A stretch of DNA of 64,000 bases from Clostridia bacterium. GTDB taxonomy: Bacteria; Bacillota; Clostridia; Oscillospirales; CAG-272. The translations under genes were made by a program, and so were the position numbers. The stretch spans positions 55,861 through 119,860 of the forward strand of contig JAFVRG010000008.1 in NCBI GenBank assembly GCA_017504405.1, read 5' to 3'. Below, one piece after another: positions 43,499 through 53,146 of this stretch (position 1 is its first letter; every line of letters starts with the position of its first letter). Below the pieces are notes generated by a model. The model did no database searches. It had not been told where the DNA came from and saw only the letters and a list, made by a program, of their open reading frames with translations.

Positions 43499-45670
43499 TT
43501 AGTCTGAAACAACCGCCATGTTTTTACGGGAAAGCGCAATTCTGCACTTTTGCAGGTCAACACTCTTGACTCTGACCTCTATGACGTCACCGACGGATAC
43601 GATGTCACTTGCCCTCTTTACAAAGCTCTCGCTCATTTCGGATATATGGAGCAGGCCGTCGTGATGCACGCCTATATCCACGAATGCACCGAAATCAACT
43701 ACGTTTCTTACCGTTCCCTTGAGGAGCATATCGGGCTTCAAATCCTTTATGTCCAGAACGTCTGCACGGAGAACAGGCGCAGGTGCGCTGTCACGAATAT
43801 CTCTTCCGGGCTTTTCGAGCTCACCGATGATGTCGAGCAGAGTAGGCTCACCGCAGCCGAGCTCGTCGCACACACGCTTCATTCCGTATTTTGTAACCTT
43901 AAAACGCAGGGTATTGATATCTCCCGCCTTCACGTCCTCCTTTGTGAAGTCGAATTTATCGAGCAGGTTCTTGGTTATTTCATAGGACTCGGGGTGAACT
44001 CCCGTGTTGTCGAGAATTTCCTTTGAGTTAGTAACACGCAAAAATCCTGCGCACTGCTCAAATGCCTTGTTTCCGATTTTGGGCACCTTGAGTAGCTGAG
44101 AACGGCTCTTGAATTCACCGTTTTCCTCACGGTATGCAACTATATTTTTAGCTGCTGCGGTGCTTATTCCCGAAATGTAGGAGAGCAGGGAATAGGATGC
44201 GGTGTTGACGTCAACTCCAACACTGTTAACGCAGTCCTCAACGACACCGCCGAGCGCCTCGTCAAGGCGTGCAGGCTTCATATCGTGCTGATACTGACCG
44301 ACACCTATCGCCTTAGGCTCTATTTTTACGAGCTCTGCGAGGGGGTCCTGCAAACGGCGTGCGATTGATACCGCACTTCTTTCGGTAACGTCAAAATCGG
44401 GGAACTCCTCAGCACCCGCCTTCGATGCGGAATAAACCGATGCTCCTGCCTCGTTGACTATTGCGTACTTAACGCCGTCGCACTCCTTTATCGTTTCGGC
44501 TATGAACAGCTCGCTCTCACGGGATGCTGTTCCGTTTCCAATAGCAACGACGTCAATGCCGTATTTCCTTATCAAGTTGAGAACAACTCTACGTGAGCCG
44601 GCAATATCCTTTCTTGGCTCGGTGGGGTAGATAACTGCCGTGTCGAGCACCTTGCCCGTCTTGTCAACAACAGCGAGCTTACAGCCTGTACGGAAGCCTG
44701 GGTCATAGCCGAGCACCGTCTTGCCCTTCAGGGGAGAAACCAGCAAAAGATTGCGCAGATTTTCGGTAAATACCTTGAGCGCTCCCTCGCAGGCGTTGTC
44801 GAACAAATCACTTCTGATTTCTCTTTCAAGAGAGGGGAAAATCAAGCGCTCATAGCTGTCCTTGATTGTGTCCATTATTATCTTAACGGCAGGGGACTTC
44901 TCGTTGGTAATTATGCGTGAGCTGATAATGGCGAGCTGCGACGCCTCGTTTACCTCAAGCGATACCTTCAAAAATTCCTCTTTTTCGCCACGGTTGACGG
45001 CGAGTATTCTGTGTGAAGGTATCTTCTTTACAGCCTCTCTGTACTCGTAATAGCCCTCGTAAACCGACGGCTCATCCTTTGACTTAACAGTGACTATTTC
45101 GCCGTTTTCAAATGCGCTCTCACGCAGAGCCTTTCTGATTTCGGCAGAGTCGGAAATGTCCTCTGCGATTATATCCATAGCGCCCTGTATTGCATCCTCG
45201 GCGCTCTTTACCTCCTTGCCCTCGGCGTCGGAGATAAATTCCTTAGCCATTTCCTCAATCGACGGCTCGTAGCTGTCACGCTGCTCCATTATTGCGAGAG
45301 CGAGAGGCTCAAGTCCCTTTTCTCTTGCAACCGATGCCCTCGTCTTTCTCTTGGGCTTGTAGGGACGGTATATATCCTCCAGCTCAACCAGCGTCTTTGC
45401 GTTAGAAAGAGCATGGGTAATTTCATCCGTCAGCTTGCCCTGCTCATCAATGAGCTTCGATATTTCATCACGGCGCTCGTTGAATTTACGCAGGTAAATC
45501 AGCCTCTCCTCGAGGGTACGCAGGGTTGTGTCGTCAAGGCTCCCCGTAACCTCCTTACGGTAACGTGCGATGAACGGGATGGTGTTTCCCTCATCAATCA
45601 ACGCCACCGTTTTCTCCACCTGCTCGTCCTTAAGACCGAGCTCCTGTGCAATTGTCTTAATAATGTCCAT
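43499..45670 (-). CDS. tex: Tex transcription accessory protein
   Basis: 723 aa, full length, ATG behind AAAGGAG. Order: helical Tex-N domain, YqgF/RuvC-like domain (about 325-440; GKTVLGYDPGFRTGCKLAVV, VAIGNGTASRESE), helix-hairpin-helix part (SYLSGISTAAAKNIVAYRE equivalent), and C-terminal S1 RNA-binding domain (GTVRNVVDFGAFVDIGVHHD). Tex binds nucleic acid and affects transcription of highly expressed or toxin genes in several bacteria. It follows the rsuA-like gene by 58 bases on the same strand. Confidence 0.95.
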   Translation of the reverse strand: MDIIKTIAQELGLKDEQVEKTVALIDEGNTIPFIARYRKEVTGSLDDTTLRTLEERLIYLRKFNERRDEISKLIDEQGKLTDEITHALSNAKTLVELEDIYRPYKPKRKTRASVAREKGLEPLALAIMEQRDSYEPSIEEMAKEFISDAEGKEVKSAEDAIQGAMDIIAEDISDSAEIRKALRESAFENGEIVTVKSKDEPSVYEGYYEYREAVKKIPSHRILAVNRGEKEEFLKVSLEVNEASQLAIISSRIITNEKSPAVKIIMDTIKDSYERLIFPSLEREIRSDLFDNACEGALKVFTENLRNLLLVSPLKGKTVLGYDPGFRTGCKLAVVDKTGKVLDTAVIYPTEPRKDIAGSRRVVLNLIRKYGIDVVAIGNGTASRESELFIAETIKECDGVKYAIVNEAGASVYSASKAGAEEFPDFDVTERSAVSIARRLQDPLAELVKIEPKAIGVGQYQHDMKPARLDEALGGVVEDCVNSVGVDVNTASYSLLSYISGISTAAAKNIVAYREENGEFKSRSQLLKVPKIGNKAFEQCAGFLRVTNSKEILDNTGVHPESYEITKNLLDKFDFTKEDVKAGDINTLRFKVTKYGMKRVCDELGCGEPTLLDIIGELEKPGRDIRDSAPAPVLRADVLDIKDLKPDMLLKGTVRNVVDFGAFVDIGVHHDGLLHISEMSESFVKRASDIVSVGDVIEVRVKSVDLQKCRIALSRKNMAVVSD

Positions 45671-45728
45671 TTTGTACTCCTTTACAGCATAGGGTTATAT
45701 AATTTGCAGTATTACTGCTAACTGCCGT

Positions 45729-46445
45729 TTATTTGCGGTTAACCGCATTTTTAAGTGCTTTGACCTCGTCCTCGGTCAGATGTCTGTATTCTCCGCGCCC
45801 AAGATTTTTGTCAAGGGCAATACCCGAAAATTCTATCCTTTCGAGGTAGGTTACCTTGCTACCGAGCGCCGCTACCATTCGCTTTATCTGGTGGTATTTG
45901 CCCTCGTTAAGAGTGATAATACCGCCCGAGCGGTCCTCGCTAAGCTCGATTTTTGCGCTCTTACATTCGTATCCGTCAGCGAGAATCACTCCGTTTTCAA
46001 AGCTCTGTTCCGCACCCAAGGGCAACGGGTCAGCGCTCTTAAACAGGTATTTTTTTGGCACGTGACGCTTTGGCGAGAGCAACAGGTGCGATAGCTCTCC
46101 GTCGTTTGTGAGTATCATAAGGCCGACGGTGTCACGGTCAAGCCTTCCGCACGGAAAGGGCTTGAATTTTTGCAAATCCTCGGAGAGGAGCTCCACCACC
46201 GTAGGCAGGCTCGAATCCTCGGTTGCGCTGACGTACCCCTCGGGCTTGTTGAGCATCACGTAGATAAATTTGTTATATGAAACGGGCGTACCGTCCAGCG
46301 CAATTTCGTCGGTGTCGGGCGATATGCTCATATCCGCGCTCACAGTCTGCCTGCCGTTTACGGTTATCCGTCCGCACTTAACCGCGCGGGAGGATTCCTT
46401 GCGTGACAACAGATGACATTCGGATAGAAATTTATCAAGGCGCAT
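45729..46445 (-). CDS. rsuA: RsuA-type rRNA pseudouridine synthase
   Basis: 238 aa, ATG behind TTAGGAGGT. An N-terminal S4 RNA-binding domain (RLDKFLSECHLLSRKESSRA) is followed by the catalytic domain with CGRLDRDTVGLMILTNDGEL; the Asp of GRLD is the catalytic residue. SHLLLSPKRHVPKKYLF fits RsuA (16S U516) more closely than RluB. Short spacing to tex suggests a shared transcript. Confidence 0.88.
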   Translation of the reverse strand: MRLDKFLSECHLLSRKESSRAVKCGRITVNGRQTVSADMSISPDTDEIALDGTPVSYNKFIYVMLNKPEGYVSATEDSSLPTVVELLSEDLQKFKPFPCGRLDRDTVGLMILTNDGELSHLLLSPKRHVPKKYLFKSADPLPLGAEQSFENGVILADGYECKSAKIELSEDRSGGIITLNEGKYHQIKRMVAALGSKVTYLERIEFSGIALDKNLGRGEYRHLTEDEVKALKNAVNRK

Positions 46446-46474
46446 AGAATACCTCCTAATTAAGTGCTCTATAA

Positions 46475-46503
46475 ATTATACCACAAAATCCCTCAAAAGT
46501 AAA
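46475..46503 (-). promoter_or_regulatory. Promoter of the rsuA-like/tex unit
   Basis: On the minus strand, TTTACT (46498-46503), 17 bases, TATAAT (46475-46480). Confidence 0.75.
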
Positions 46504-46585
46504 TAATAATATATAAAATATATATGTAATAAAGGAGTGTTTTCCATGCGCCTGCGCACAAATTTAAAAAAATGGTAAAAATATG

Positions 46586-46614
46586 TTGAAAAAGTGTAAA
46601 AAAAGTATTATAAT
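46586..46614 (+). promoter_or_regulatory. typA promoter
   Basis: TTGAAA (46586-46591), 17 bases, TATAAT (46609-46614). Confidence 0.8.
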
Positions 46615-46647
46615 AAATAGGTTAGATTAAAAGAAGAGGTAAAGAAA

Positions 46648-48483
46648 TTGAAAAGAACGGATCTGAGAAACGTTGCGATAATAGCGCACGTAGACCATGG
46701 AAAAACGACTCTGGTTGACGAGATGCTTCGTCAGGGCGGAGTATACCGAGAGAATCAGGTTACTGAGGACAGAGTAATGGACTCCAACGCCATTGAGCGT
46801 GAGCGTGGTATCACAATACTTGCTAAAAACACGGCAGTGTACTATAAGGATACGAAAATCAACATCGTTGACACCCCCGGACACGCAGATTTCGGCGGAG
46901 AGGTTGAGCGTATACTGAAAATGGTTAACGGCGTTATACTTCTCGTTGACGCTGCCGAGGGACCTATGCCCCAGACACGCTTCGTGCTGGAAAAGGCGCT
47001 CGCTATGAATCATAAGGTTATAGTTGTTGTCAACAAGATTGACCGTCCCGATGCCCGCCTTGAGGAGGTTGAGGAGGAGGTTTTGGAGCTCCTTATCGAC
47101 CTTGATGCTACCGATGAGCAGCTTGACTCGCCTATGCTTTTCTGCTCGGGCAGAGCAGGAACGGCATCGCTCTCACCCTATGAGCAGGGCACGGACCTGA
47201 CTCCCCTTTTCAACACAATTCTTGAATATATCCCCGCTCCCGAGGGAGATGATGAGGGCGAGCTTCAGCTTCTCGTTTCCTCGATAGATTATAACGACTA
47301 TGTGGGAAGAATAGGTATAGGAAGAATCGAGCGTGGCTCCTTACGTCAGAATCAGGAAATAACAATATCCAATTTCCACAACCCAGATGCAACCCACCGC
47401 TCCCGTGTAGTGTCCATATATCAGTTTGACGGTCTTTCCAGACGTCAGGTTGAGAGTGCCACCGTTGGAGATATTGTTTGTTTTTCGGGCTGTGAGGATA
47501 TAAATATCGGTGATACAGTCACGTCAACGGCGTGCGTTGAGCCTCTCGAATTTGTCAAGGTGAGCGACCCCACCCTCGAAATGACCTTCTCGGTAAACGA
47601 CAGCCCCTTTGCAGGTAAGGAGGGTAAATTCGTTACCAGCCGACACCTGCGTGAGCGCCTCTACCGTGAGCTGCTCCGTGACGTGTCGCTCCGTGTCAGC
47701 GACGGTGATACCACCGACTCCTTCCGTGTTGCGGGCAGAGGAGAGATGCACCTATCGATTCTTATTGAAAATATGCGCCGTGAGGGCTACGAGCTCTGCT
47801 GCTCAACACCCCGTGTGCTTTATAAGGAAATAGACGGCGTAAAATGCGAGCCTATGGAGCGTGTCGAGGTTGACGTGCCCGAGGAATATATGGGTACTGT
47901 AATGGAGCGCCTCGGAGCCAGAAAGGGTGAGCTTCTCGATATGCAGATGCGTGGCTCACGCCAGAGAATAGTTTATTCGATACCCTCACGTTGCCTCATT
48001 GGCTACCGCAGTGAATTTATGACCGCCACCCGTGGCGAGGGCATAATGAACTCTATTTTTGACGGATACGCACCCTTTAAGGGCGAGGTGGTTATGCGCT
48101 TTACAGGCTCACTCGTTGCCAGCGAAACGGGAAAATCCACCAGCTACGGTCTGTTCTATGCTCAGGACAGAGGCCCGTTGTTTATAGGTGCGGCAACCCC
48201 CGTTTATGAGGGAATGATTATCGGTGAAAATCCGAAGCCCGGCGATATTGCCGTCAACGTATGTAAGGAAAAGCACCTCACCGCTGTTCGCTCGAAGGGC
48301 GCAGACGAGGCACTCACCCTCATAACCCCCCGCAATATGAGCCTTGAGGAGGCAATTGAGTTTATAAACGACGATGAGCTGATGGAGATAACGCCCAAAT
48401 CACTCCGCTTGCGTAAGCGTATTCTTAACACCGAGCTTCGCTTGAAGGCAGAGGCGGCACGCAAAAAGGCAATGCTTCAATAA
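46648..48483 (+). CDS. typA: TypA/BipA ribosome-associated GTPase
   Basis: 611 aa, starting with TTG at 46648 (GAGGT seven bases upstream; no ATG fits). The translational GTPase binds 70S ribosomes and helps 50S assembly and stress growth. G1 [11 protein letters not shown], switch I with GITI, G3 [13 protein letters not shown]4 VNKIDRP; then the EF-G-like domains II, III and V and the BipA-specific C-terminal domain ([31 protein letters not shown]). Length standard. Confidence 0.96.
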   Translation: MKRTDLRNVAIIAHVDHGKTTLVDEMLRQGGVYRENQVTEDRVMDSNAIERERGITILAKNTAVYYKDTKINIVDTPGHADFGGEVERILKMVNGVILLVDAAEGPMPQTRFVLEKALAMNHKVIVVVNKIDRPDARLEEVEEEVLELLIDLDATDEQLDSPMLFCSGRAGTASLSPYEQGTDLTPLFNTILEYIPAPEGDDEGELQLLVSSIDYNDYVGRIGIGRIERGSLRQNQEITISNFHNPDATHRSRVVSIYQFDGLSRRQVESATVGDIVCFSGCEDINIGDTVTSTACVEPLEFVKVSDPTLEMTFSVNDSPFAGKEGKFVTSRHLRERLYRELLRDVSLRVSDGDTTDSFRVAGRGEMHLSILIENMRREGYELCCSTPRVLYKEIDGVKCEPMERVEVDVPEEYMGTVMERLGARKGELLDMQMRGSRQRIVYSIPSRCLIGYRSEFMTATRGEGIMNSIFDGYAPFKGEVVMRFTGSLVASETGKSTSYGLFYAQDRGPLFIGAATPVYEGMIIGENPKPGDIAVNVCKEKHLTAVRSKGADEALTLITPRNMSLEEAIEFINDDELMEITPKSLRLRKRILNTELRLKAEAARKKAMLQ

Positions 48484-48649
48484 CATCAACCTAAAAGTGA
48501 GCAAAACAGTCCCTTTAATAAAATTCAGACTGCGAAATTTCTAATTTATTAGAACGGTTTGCTCGGAAAATGTCACGCATCTGAACAAAACGGCTAAAAA
48601 TTGTGCACACTGCACAAAAACGAGGTTGAAAGTTTGTTAAGTTAAACCC

Positions 48650-48678
48650 TTTAAATTGTGAGTGAAATGTGGTACAAT
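48650..48678 (+). promoter_or_regulatory. Promoter of the MsmX/UgpC-type ATPase gene
   Basis: TTTAAA (48650-48655), 17 bases, TACAAT (48673-48678). The rest of the interval from 48484 shows no clear signal. Confidence 0.5.
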
Positions 48679-48714
48679 ACCTAATGTAAAAAAATATATA
48701 TAAGGAGTATTAAA

Positions 48715-49848
48715 ATGTCCAGCCTTTCTCTTAAACACATTTACAAGAAGTATCCCGGTGGCGTTACCGCCGTTTCGGATTTCAATCTTGAAATCAAGGA
48801 TAAGGAATTTATTATTTTCGTAGGACCCTCCGGATGCGGTAAATCGACAACCCTCCGTATGATTGCAGGTCTTGAGGAGATTACCGAGGGTGAGCTCTTC
48901 ATCGGTGACACTCTCGTTAACGATATCGCACCTAAGGACAGAGATATTGCGATGGTTTTCCAGAACTACGCTCTGTATCCTCATATGTCGGTATTTGACA
49001 ATATGGCTTTCGGACTCAAGCTGCGTAAGGTTCCTAAGGAGGAAATCAAGCGCCGTGTTGAGGAGGCTGCTAAGATACTTGATATAGCACACCTGCTCGA
49101 CAGAAAGCCGAAGGCTATGTCGGGAGGTCAGAAGCAGCGTGTTGCTCTCGGCCGTGCAATCGTTCGTAATCCTAAGGTATTCTTGCTCGACGAGCCTCTC
49201 TCAAACCTCGATGCGAAGCTCCGTGCTGCCATGAGAACCGAGATTACCAAGCTTCACAAGAACCTCGGTACAACCTTCATCTACGTTACCCACGACCAGG
49301 TCGAGGCTATGACGATGGCAACCCGTATCGTTGTTATGAAGGAGGGTGTAATCCAGCAGGTTGACACTCCTCAGAACCTCTATGACTATCCCGTTAACCT
49401 CTTCGTTGCTTCCTTCATAGGAACACCTCAGATGAACTTTGTAACGGGTAAGCTTGAGGCTAAGGGAAATGACCTCTACGTAACCTTTGCTTCCAATTCG
49501 ATAAAGCTCCCTCCCGAGAAGGCAAACTGCCCCGAGCTGAAGGAGTATATCGGTCAGGAGGTTGTAATGGGTATCCGTCCTGAGAGCATTCACGACGAGC
49601 CTATGTACCTTGCTAACTTCCCCGACAGCACCATCAACACCACCGTTGACGTAACCGAGCTTATGGGTGCAGAGATTTACCTCTACCTCGCATTTGACGG
49701 ACAGGAGGATGCAACCAACGGCAAGAACATCATAGCAAGAGTATCAGCACGTTCTCAGTCCAGAGCAGGTGACACGATTAAGGTAGCGATTGACACGTCC
49801 AGAATTCACATCTTTGATAAGGACACCGAGCGCTGCATCGTCCACTAA
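48715..49848 (+). CDS. ugpC: Carbohydrate ABC transporter ATPase, MsmX/UgpC type
   Basis: 377 aa, ATG behind AAGGAG. Walker [17 protein letters not shown]-loop [14 protein letters not shown], signature [14 protein letters not shown], Walker [16 protein letters not shown]-loop [13 protein letters not shown]; then a TOBE-type regulatory domain from ~residue 240. This is the MalK-like class that powers oligosaccharide importers. It has no permease or binding protein beside it, as for MsmX of B. subtilis and MsmK of streptococci, which serve several importers. It may serve the two binding lipoproteins at 10.7-14.0 kb (inference). Confidence 0.93.
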   Translation: MSSLSLKHIYKKYPGGVTAVSDFNLEIKDKEFIIFVGPSGCGKSTTLRMIAGLEEITEGELFIGDTLVNDIAPKDRDIAMVFQNYALYPHMSVFDNMAFGLKLRKVPKEEIKRRVEEAAKILDIAHLLDRKPKAMSGGQKQRVALGRAIVRNPKVFLLDEPLSNLDAKLRAAMRTEITKLHKNLGTTFIYVTHDQVEAMTMATRIVVMKEGVIQQVDTPQNLYDYPVNLFVASFIGTPQMNFVTGKLEAKGNDLYVTFASNSIKLPPEKANCPELKEYIGQEVVMGIRPESIHDEPMYLANFPDSTINTTVDVTELMGAEIYLYLAFDGQEDATNGKNIIARVSARSQSRAGDTIKVAIDTSRIHIFDKDTERCIVH

Positions 49849-50284
49849 GGACAGTATAATTTGCGCAGAACAGAGCCACTTGTTTCCCAAGTGGCTCTTA
49901 TGCGTTTTGACACATCTCGCAGTATTTTATACAGCTTCGATGTGACAAAACGCATTCTGCATCAAATTCTATCTGTCCTTAGAGCTGATACGGAAATTTT
50001 GGTAAAATCAAAGAAGAGCCCGACAGACAGTCGGGCTCTTTTACCGTCGTTTTTTGCCAAGCTCGACGTAGGTAGACTACGCCTTCGGGCAAAAAACGGC
50101 GGTTTTTCCTCAAAATTTTTCTCGTATCAGGGGCTGGTATAAGGTTTTGCGCAGACAGAAGCCACCCAGCAGGGTGGCTTCTTTGCGTTTTGCTAAATCA
50201 AAAAGAGCGACATCGTCGCTCTTTTCGTGTATACTCTTTTTTGAAGTTTTTTGCCAAGCTTTTTTTCAAAAAAGCGTTAATTCC
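49849..50284. repeat. Intergenic array of four hairpins with repeated flanks
   Basis: This 436-base gap holds no credible gene. Hairpins: AGAGCCACTTG/CAAGTGGCTCT (~49871-49898), GAGCCCGAC/GTCGGGCTC (~50017-50039), GAAGCCACC/GGTGGCTTC (~50158-50181) and AAGAGCGAC/GTCGCTCTT (~50204-50222). The first and third share the frame TTTGCGCAGA...GCCAC...GTGGC...TGCGTTTTG, and TTTTTTGCCAAGCT occurs twice (~50046 and ~50248). The first hairpin probably terminates the ATPase gene and the last the MutS-like gene. Confidence 0.65.
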
Positions 50285-51889
50285 TTATCGTTTGATTCTC
50301 TTTTTAATATCCTCGTAGGACAGACCGTACTTGTTGGCAATATCCTTTGCGTAGCTCTTGCCGTCGGGCTTTTTGCGTACTATCTTAAAGGAACGTCTGC
50401 CCTCCTCGATGCCTGCAACGAGCGTGTCAATCTTGACGCCGCCGTCCTTTTCCGAGCGCTCGTTGATTTCCTCGATATGTGCGGCGAGCTCGTGAAGGTG
50501 CGTTGAGAATATTCCTCGGCAGCCTACGCCTGCAAAGCCTGTGAGTATTTCCGCCGCTATATAAGATGCCTCGTACGCTCCCGTAGAGGAGAGAGATTCA
50601 TCGAGCAGTATCATTGAATACTCGGTAACGCTGTCAAAGATTTCGCCGAGACGGGCGCATTCCTCGCCGAGCCTACCCTTATCAATAGTATCCTCAGCCC
50701 CCTCAGGGAAATGGGTGAATATTCCGTCAACCACGCTGAGCCTTGCCTCACTTGCGGGCACGGGCATACCGAGCTGCATCATCGCCTGGCATAGACCCGC
50801 GGCGCAGGTTATAACCGACTTTCCGCCTCGGTTAGGGCCTGACAGCACGAATATTTTTCCCTCGCTGTCAAACTCGAAATCGTTATCGACAACCCTTTCG
50901 TCTATACGCAGGGCGACGTCGGGATTATAGAGAGCCTTTGCTGAAAAAGCCTTTTCGTCCTTATCGCACACGGTGGGCACAACGCAGTCATATCCTTTGG
51001 CAGTCAACTCGGATATGAGTGAGGCGCACTTGCTGACAAATTCGATTTCGGGCAGAATTTTCAAAAGAAAATCCGTATTGTCCAATACGTAATCCGAGCA
51101 AATTCTGCGCCAATCCCTGACGGAGTGACGGAAAACGTCCTCAATTGCACGGTTAAACGCACCGACCAGAGCCTCACGGCGGTTTTCGGATTCTCCGTCA
51201 CCGAACGGAGAAAGCTCTGCTATACAAGTGAGCGCATCGTTTTTGAAGCTCATTCTCAAAACCTTATCAAGCAGCTTGCCCGATTTGAATTTCTCGGAAT
51301 TTACCGAAATAACTCCTGCGGATACAGGGCGCATCTGCGAATCAAGATTTACTCCGACAGTAATGCTTCTGACCTCACGAACCTTAGCCGACAGCTTCTT
51401 GACGCTCTCGGACAGCGAACGGTAATCCTCGCTCTCGGAAAGCTCAAAAATATAATCGGAAAAGCTCTTGAACGCAGGGCTTTTTATCCTGTCACGCATT
51501 GCCGACAGACGCTCGCAGAGCAAATCCACTGCGCTGATATAAAGCTCAATTTCGGTTATGCTGTAAAGGTATGTGTCAGATGCGTCACGCATATCCTCGG
51601 AAAGGCGGCGCAGCTCTAAAATATCGCACAAAACGGGTATAGCCGCACCGAGCGCCTCGCCAAGCTCCGGTATCTCTATAAGGTCGGACAGCGTTTTCTG
51701 TCTATACCGAATTACCTCCTCGTCAGAGGTGAAATATTCGCTGACACGTCCGTTTTTGAGCGAGAGCATAGAGGATAGCCCCAGCTCCTCGCACACGTCC
51801 TCCGAAATGCGGGGTGCCGTACCTGATATAAGGGCGCTCTCCTTTTTCTCAGCTGAGGGATATATAAGACTTAAAAACCTATTGTCCAT
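50285..51889 (-). CDS. MutS-family ATPase lacking the mismatch-binding domain
   Basis: 534 aa, ATG behind TAGGAGAATGT. Residues ~60-300 are the helical core/lever region. The C-terminal ATPase has Walker A LSGPNRGGKSVITCAAG, Walker B YSMILLDESLSSTGAYEA and the switch GIFSTHLHELA. There is no N-terminal mismatch-recognition domain and no Smr endonuclease domain, so it is neither MutS1 nor MutS2. Such short MutS-like proteins are common in Clostridia; their role is unknown. It is preceded by a promoter that overlaps the serA terminator. Confidence 0.82.
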   Translation of the reverse strand: MDNRFLSLIYPSAEKKESALISGTAPRISEDVCEELGLSSMLSLKNGRVSEYFTSDEEVIRYRQKTLSDLIEIPELGEALGAAIPVLCDILELRRLSEDMRDASDTYLYSITEIELYISAVDLLCERLSAMRDRIKSPAFKSFSDYIFELSESEDYRSLSESVKKLSAKVREVRSITVGVNLDSQMRPVSAGVISVNSEKFKSGKLLDKVLRMSFKNDALTCIAELSPFGDGESENRREALVGAFNRAIEDVFRHSVRDWRRICSDYVLDNTDFLLKILPEIEFVSKCASLISELTAKGYDCVVPTVCDKDEKAFSAKALYNPDVALRIDERVVDNDFEFDSEGKIFVLSGPNRGGKSVITCAAGLCQAMMQLGMPVPASEARLSVVDGIFTHFPEGAEDTIDKGRLGEECARLGEIFDSVTEYSMILLDESLSSTGAYEASYIAAEILTGFAGVGCRGIFSTHLHELAAHIEEINERSEKDGGVKIDTLVAGIEEGRRSFKIVRKKPDGKSYAKDIANKYGLSYEDIKKRIKR

Positions 51890-51908
51890 ACATTCTCCTA
51901 AAAAATAA

Positions 51909-51929
51909 AGGGTAGATTCAATCTACCCT
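51909..51929 (-). terminator. serC-serA terminator overlapped by the next promoter
   Basis: AGGGTAGAT (51909-51917) pairs with ATCTACCCT (51921-51929); on the minus strand it is followed by TTATTTTTT. Confidence 0.75.
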
Positions 51930-51931
51930 CT

Positions 51932-51960
51932 ATTATACAATAAATTTAGCCGTTAGTCAA
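51932..51960 (-). promoter_or_regulatory. Promoter of the MutS-like gene
   Basis: On the minus strand, TTGACT (51955-51960), 17 bases, TATAAT (51932-51937). The expected start (~51925) falls within the upstream arm of the serA terminator. Confidence 0.75.
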
Positions 51961-51967
51961 GTTTTTA

Positions 51968-53131
51968 TTACTTTATAACTCTTACCCTGATAACGCCCTC
52001 AATAGCCGCAAGATGCTCAGCTGCCGCATCGGATACGGGAGTGATGGTCTCTACCAGCGTATATGCGTAGTCGCCACGTGACCCGTTAACCATGTTCTCT
52101 ATATTGATGCTTTCGCTTGCAATAGCATTTGTTATCTGAGAGAGCATATTGGGAATATTCTTGTGGATAAGGCAAATTCTTGCCGCACCCGTATGAGGGA
52201 TTGACAGAGCAGGGAAGTTTACGCTGTTGCGAATATTACCTGTTGTAAGGTACTCGTCAAGCTCTGTTGCTGCCATAACAGCGCAGTTGTCCTCGCTCTC
52301 CTCGGTTGAAGCTCCGAGGTGAGGGATATTAATAACACCCTTAACTCCGATAGTTGCGGCGGTGGGGAAGTCGGTAACGTATTTTGCAACCTTACCGCTT
52401 TCGAGAGCCGCCTTCATATCCTCTGCGTTAACAAGGTCTGCACGTGAGAGGTTGACGATTATAACGCCATCCTTCATCATTGCGATAGTGTCCTTGTTAA
52501 TCATGTTCTTTGTGGTGGGAGTTGCGGGAACGTGCAGGGTTATGTAATCCGCACGCTTGTAAATCTCGTTGTAGTCAGCAGCCTTTTCAATAGCACGGCT
52601 GAGGCTCCACGCCGCATTTACGGTTATGTAGGGGTCGCATCCTATAACCTTCATGCCGAGGCTGTGTGCGGTGTTTGCTACCATACCGCCGATAGCGCCC
52701 AGACCGATAACACCGAGCAGCTTACCTGCAACCTCGTGACCCGCGTATGCGCTCTTGCCCTTTTCAACAGCCTTCTCAATACCCTCTGTGCCCTCAAGCG
52801 ACTTAACCCAGTCAATACCGCCGACAATGTCACGGGAGGCGAGGAGCAGAGCCGCCATAGTCAGCTCCTTAACTCCGTTTGCGTTTGCGCCGGGGGTGTT
52901 GAATACTACAACACCGTTTTCTGCGCACTTGTCAAGAGGAATGTTGTTTACACCCGCACCGCATCTTGCAATAGCAAGAAGCTCGGGGTTAATGGGTATA
53001 TCGTGGAGTGCGGCGGAGCGCACCATTATAGCGTCGGGATTTTCAAAATCCTCGCCGATTTCATATACGCTTCTGTCGAGCTTATCTGTTCCGACAGCGG
53101 CGATTTTGTTCATAAGCTTAATCTTTTTCAT
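51968..53131 (-). CDS. serA: D-3-phosphoglycerate dehydrogenase
   Basis: 387 aa; the ATG at 53131 has AAAGGA six bases upstream. It oxidises 3-phosphoglycerate to 3-phosphohydroxypyruvate, the first step of serine synthesis. A split substrate domain flanks the NAD-binding domain (LLGVIGLGAIGGMVAN; catalytic His in NIPHLGASTEES). A C-terminal ACT domain (ARICLIHKNIPNMLSQITNA) probably senses serine. It directly follows serC, so the two form an operon; serB is not here. Confidence 0.94.
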   Translation of the reverse strand: MKKIKLMNKIAAVGTDKLDRSVYEIGEDFENPDAIMVRSAALHDIPINPELLAIARCGAGVNNIPLDKCAENGVVVFNTPGANANGVKELTMAALLLASRDIVGGIDWVKSLEGTEGIEKAVEKGKSAYAGHEVAGKLLGVIGLGAIGGMVANTAHSLGMKVIGCDPYITVNAAWSLSRAIEKAADYNEIYKRADYITLHVPATPTTKNMINKDTIAMMKDGVIIVNLSRADLVNAEDMKAALESGKVAKYVTDFPTAATIGVKGVINIPHLGASTEESEDNCAVMAATELDEYLTTGNIRNSVNFPALSIPHTGAARICLIHKNIPNMLSQITNAIASESINIENMVNGSRGDYAYTLVETITPVSDAAAEHLAAIEGVIRVRVIK

Positions 53132-53146
53132 GATAAATCCTTTCAA

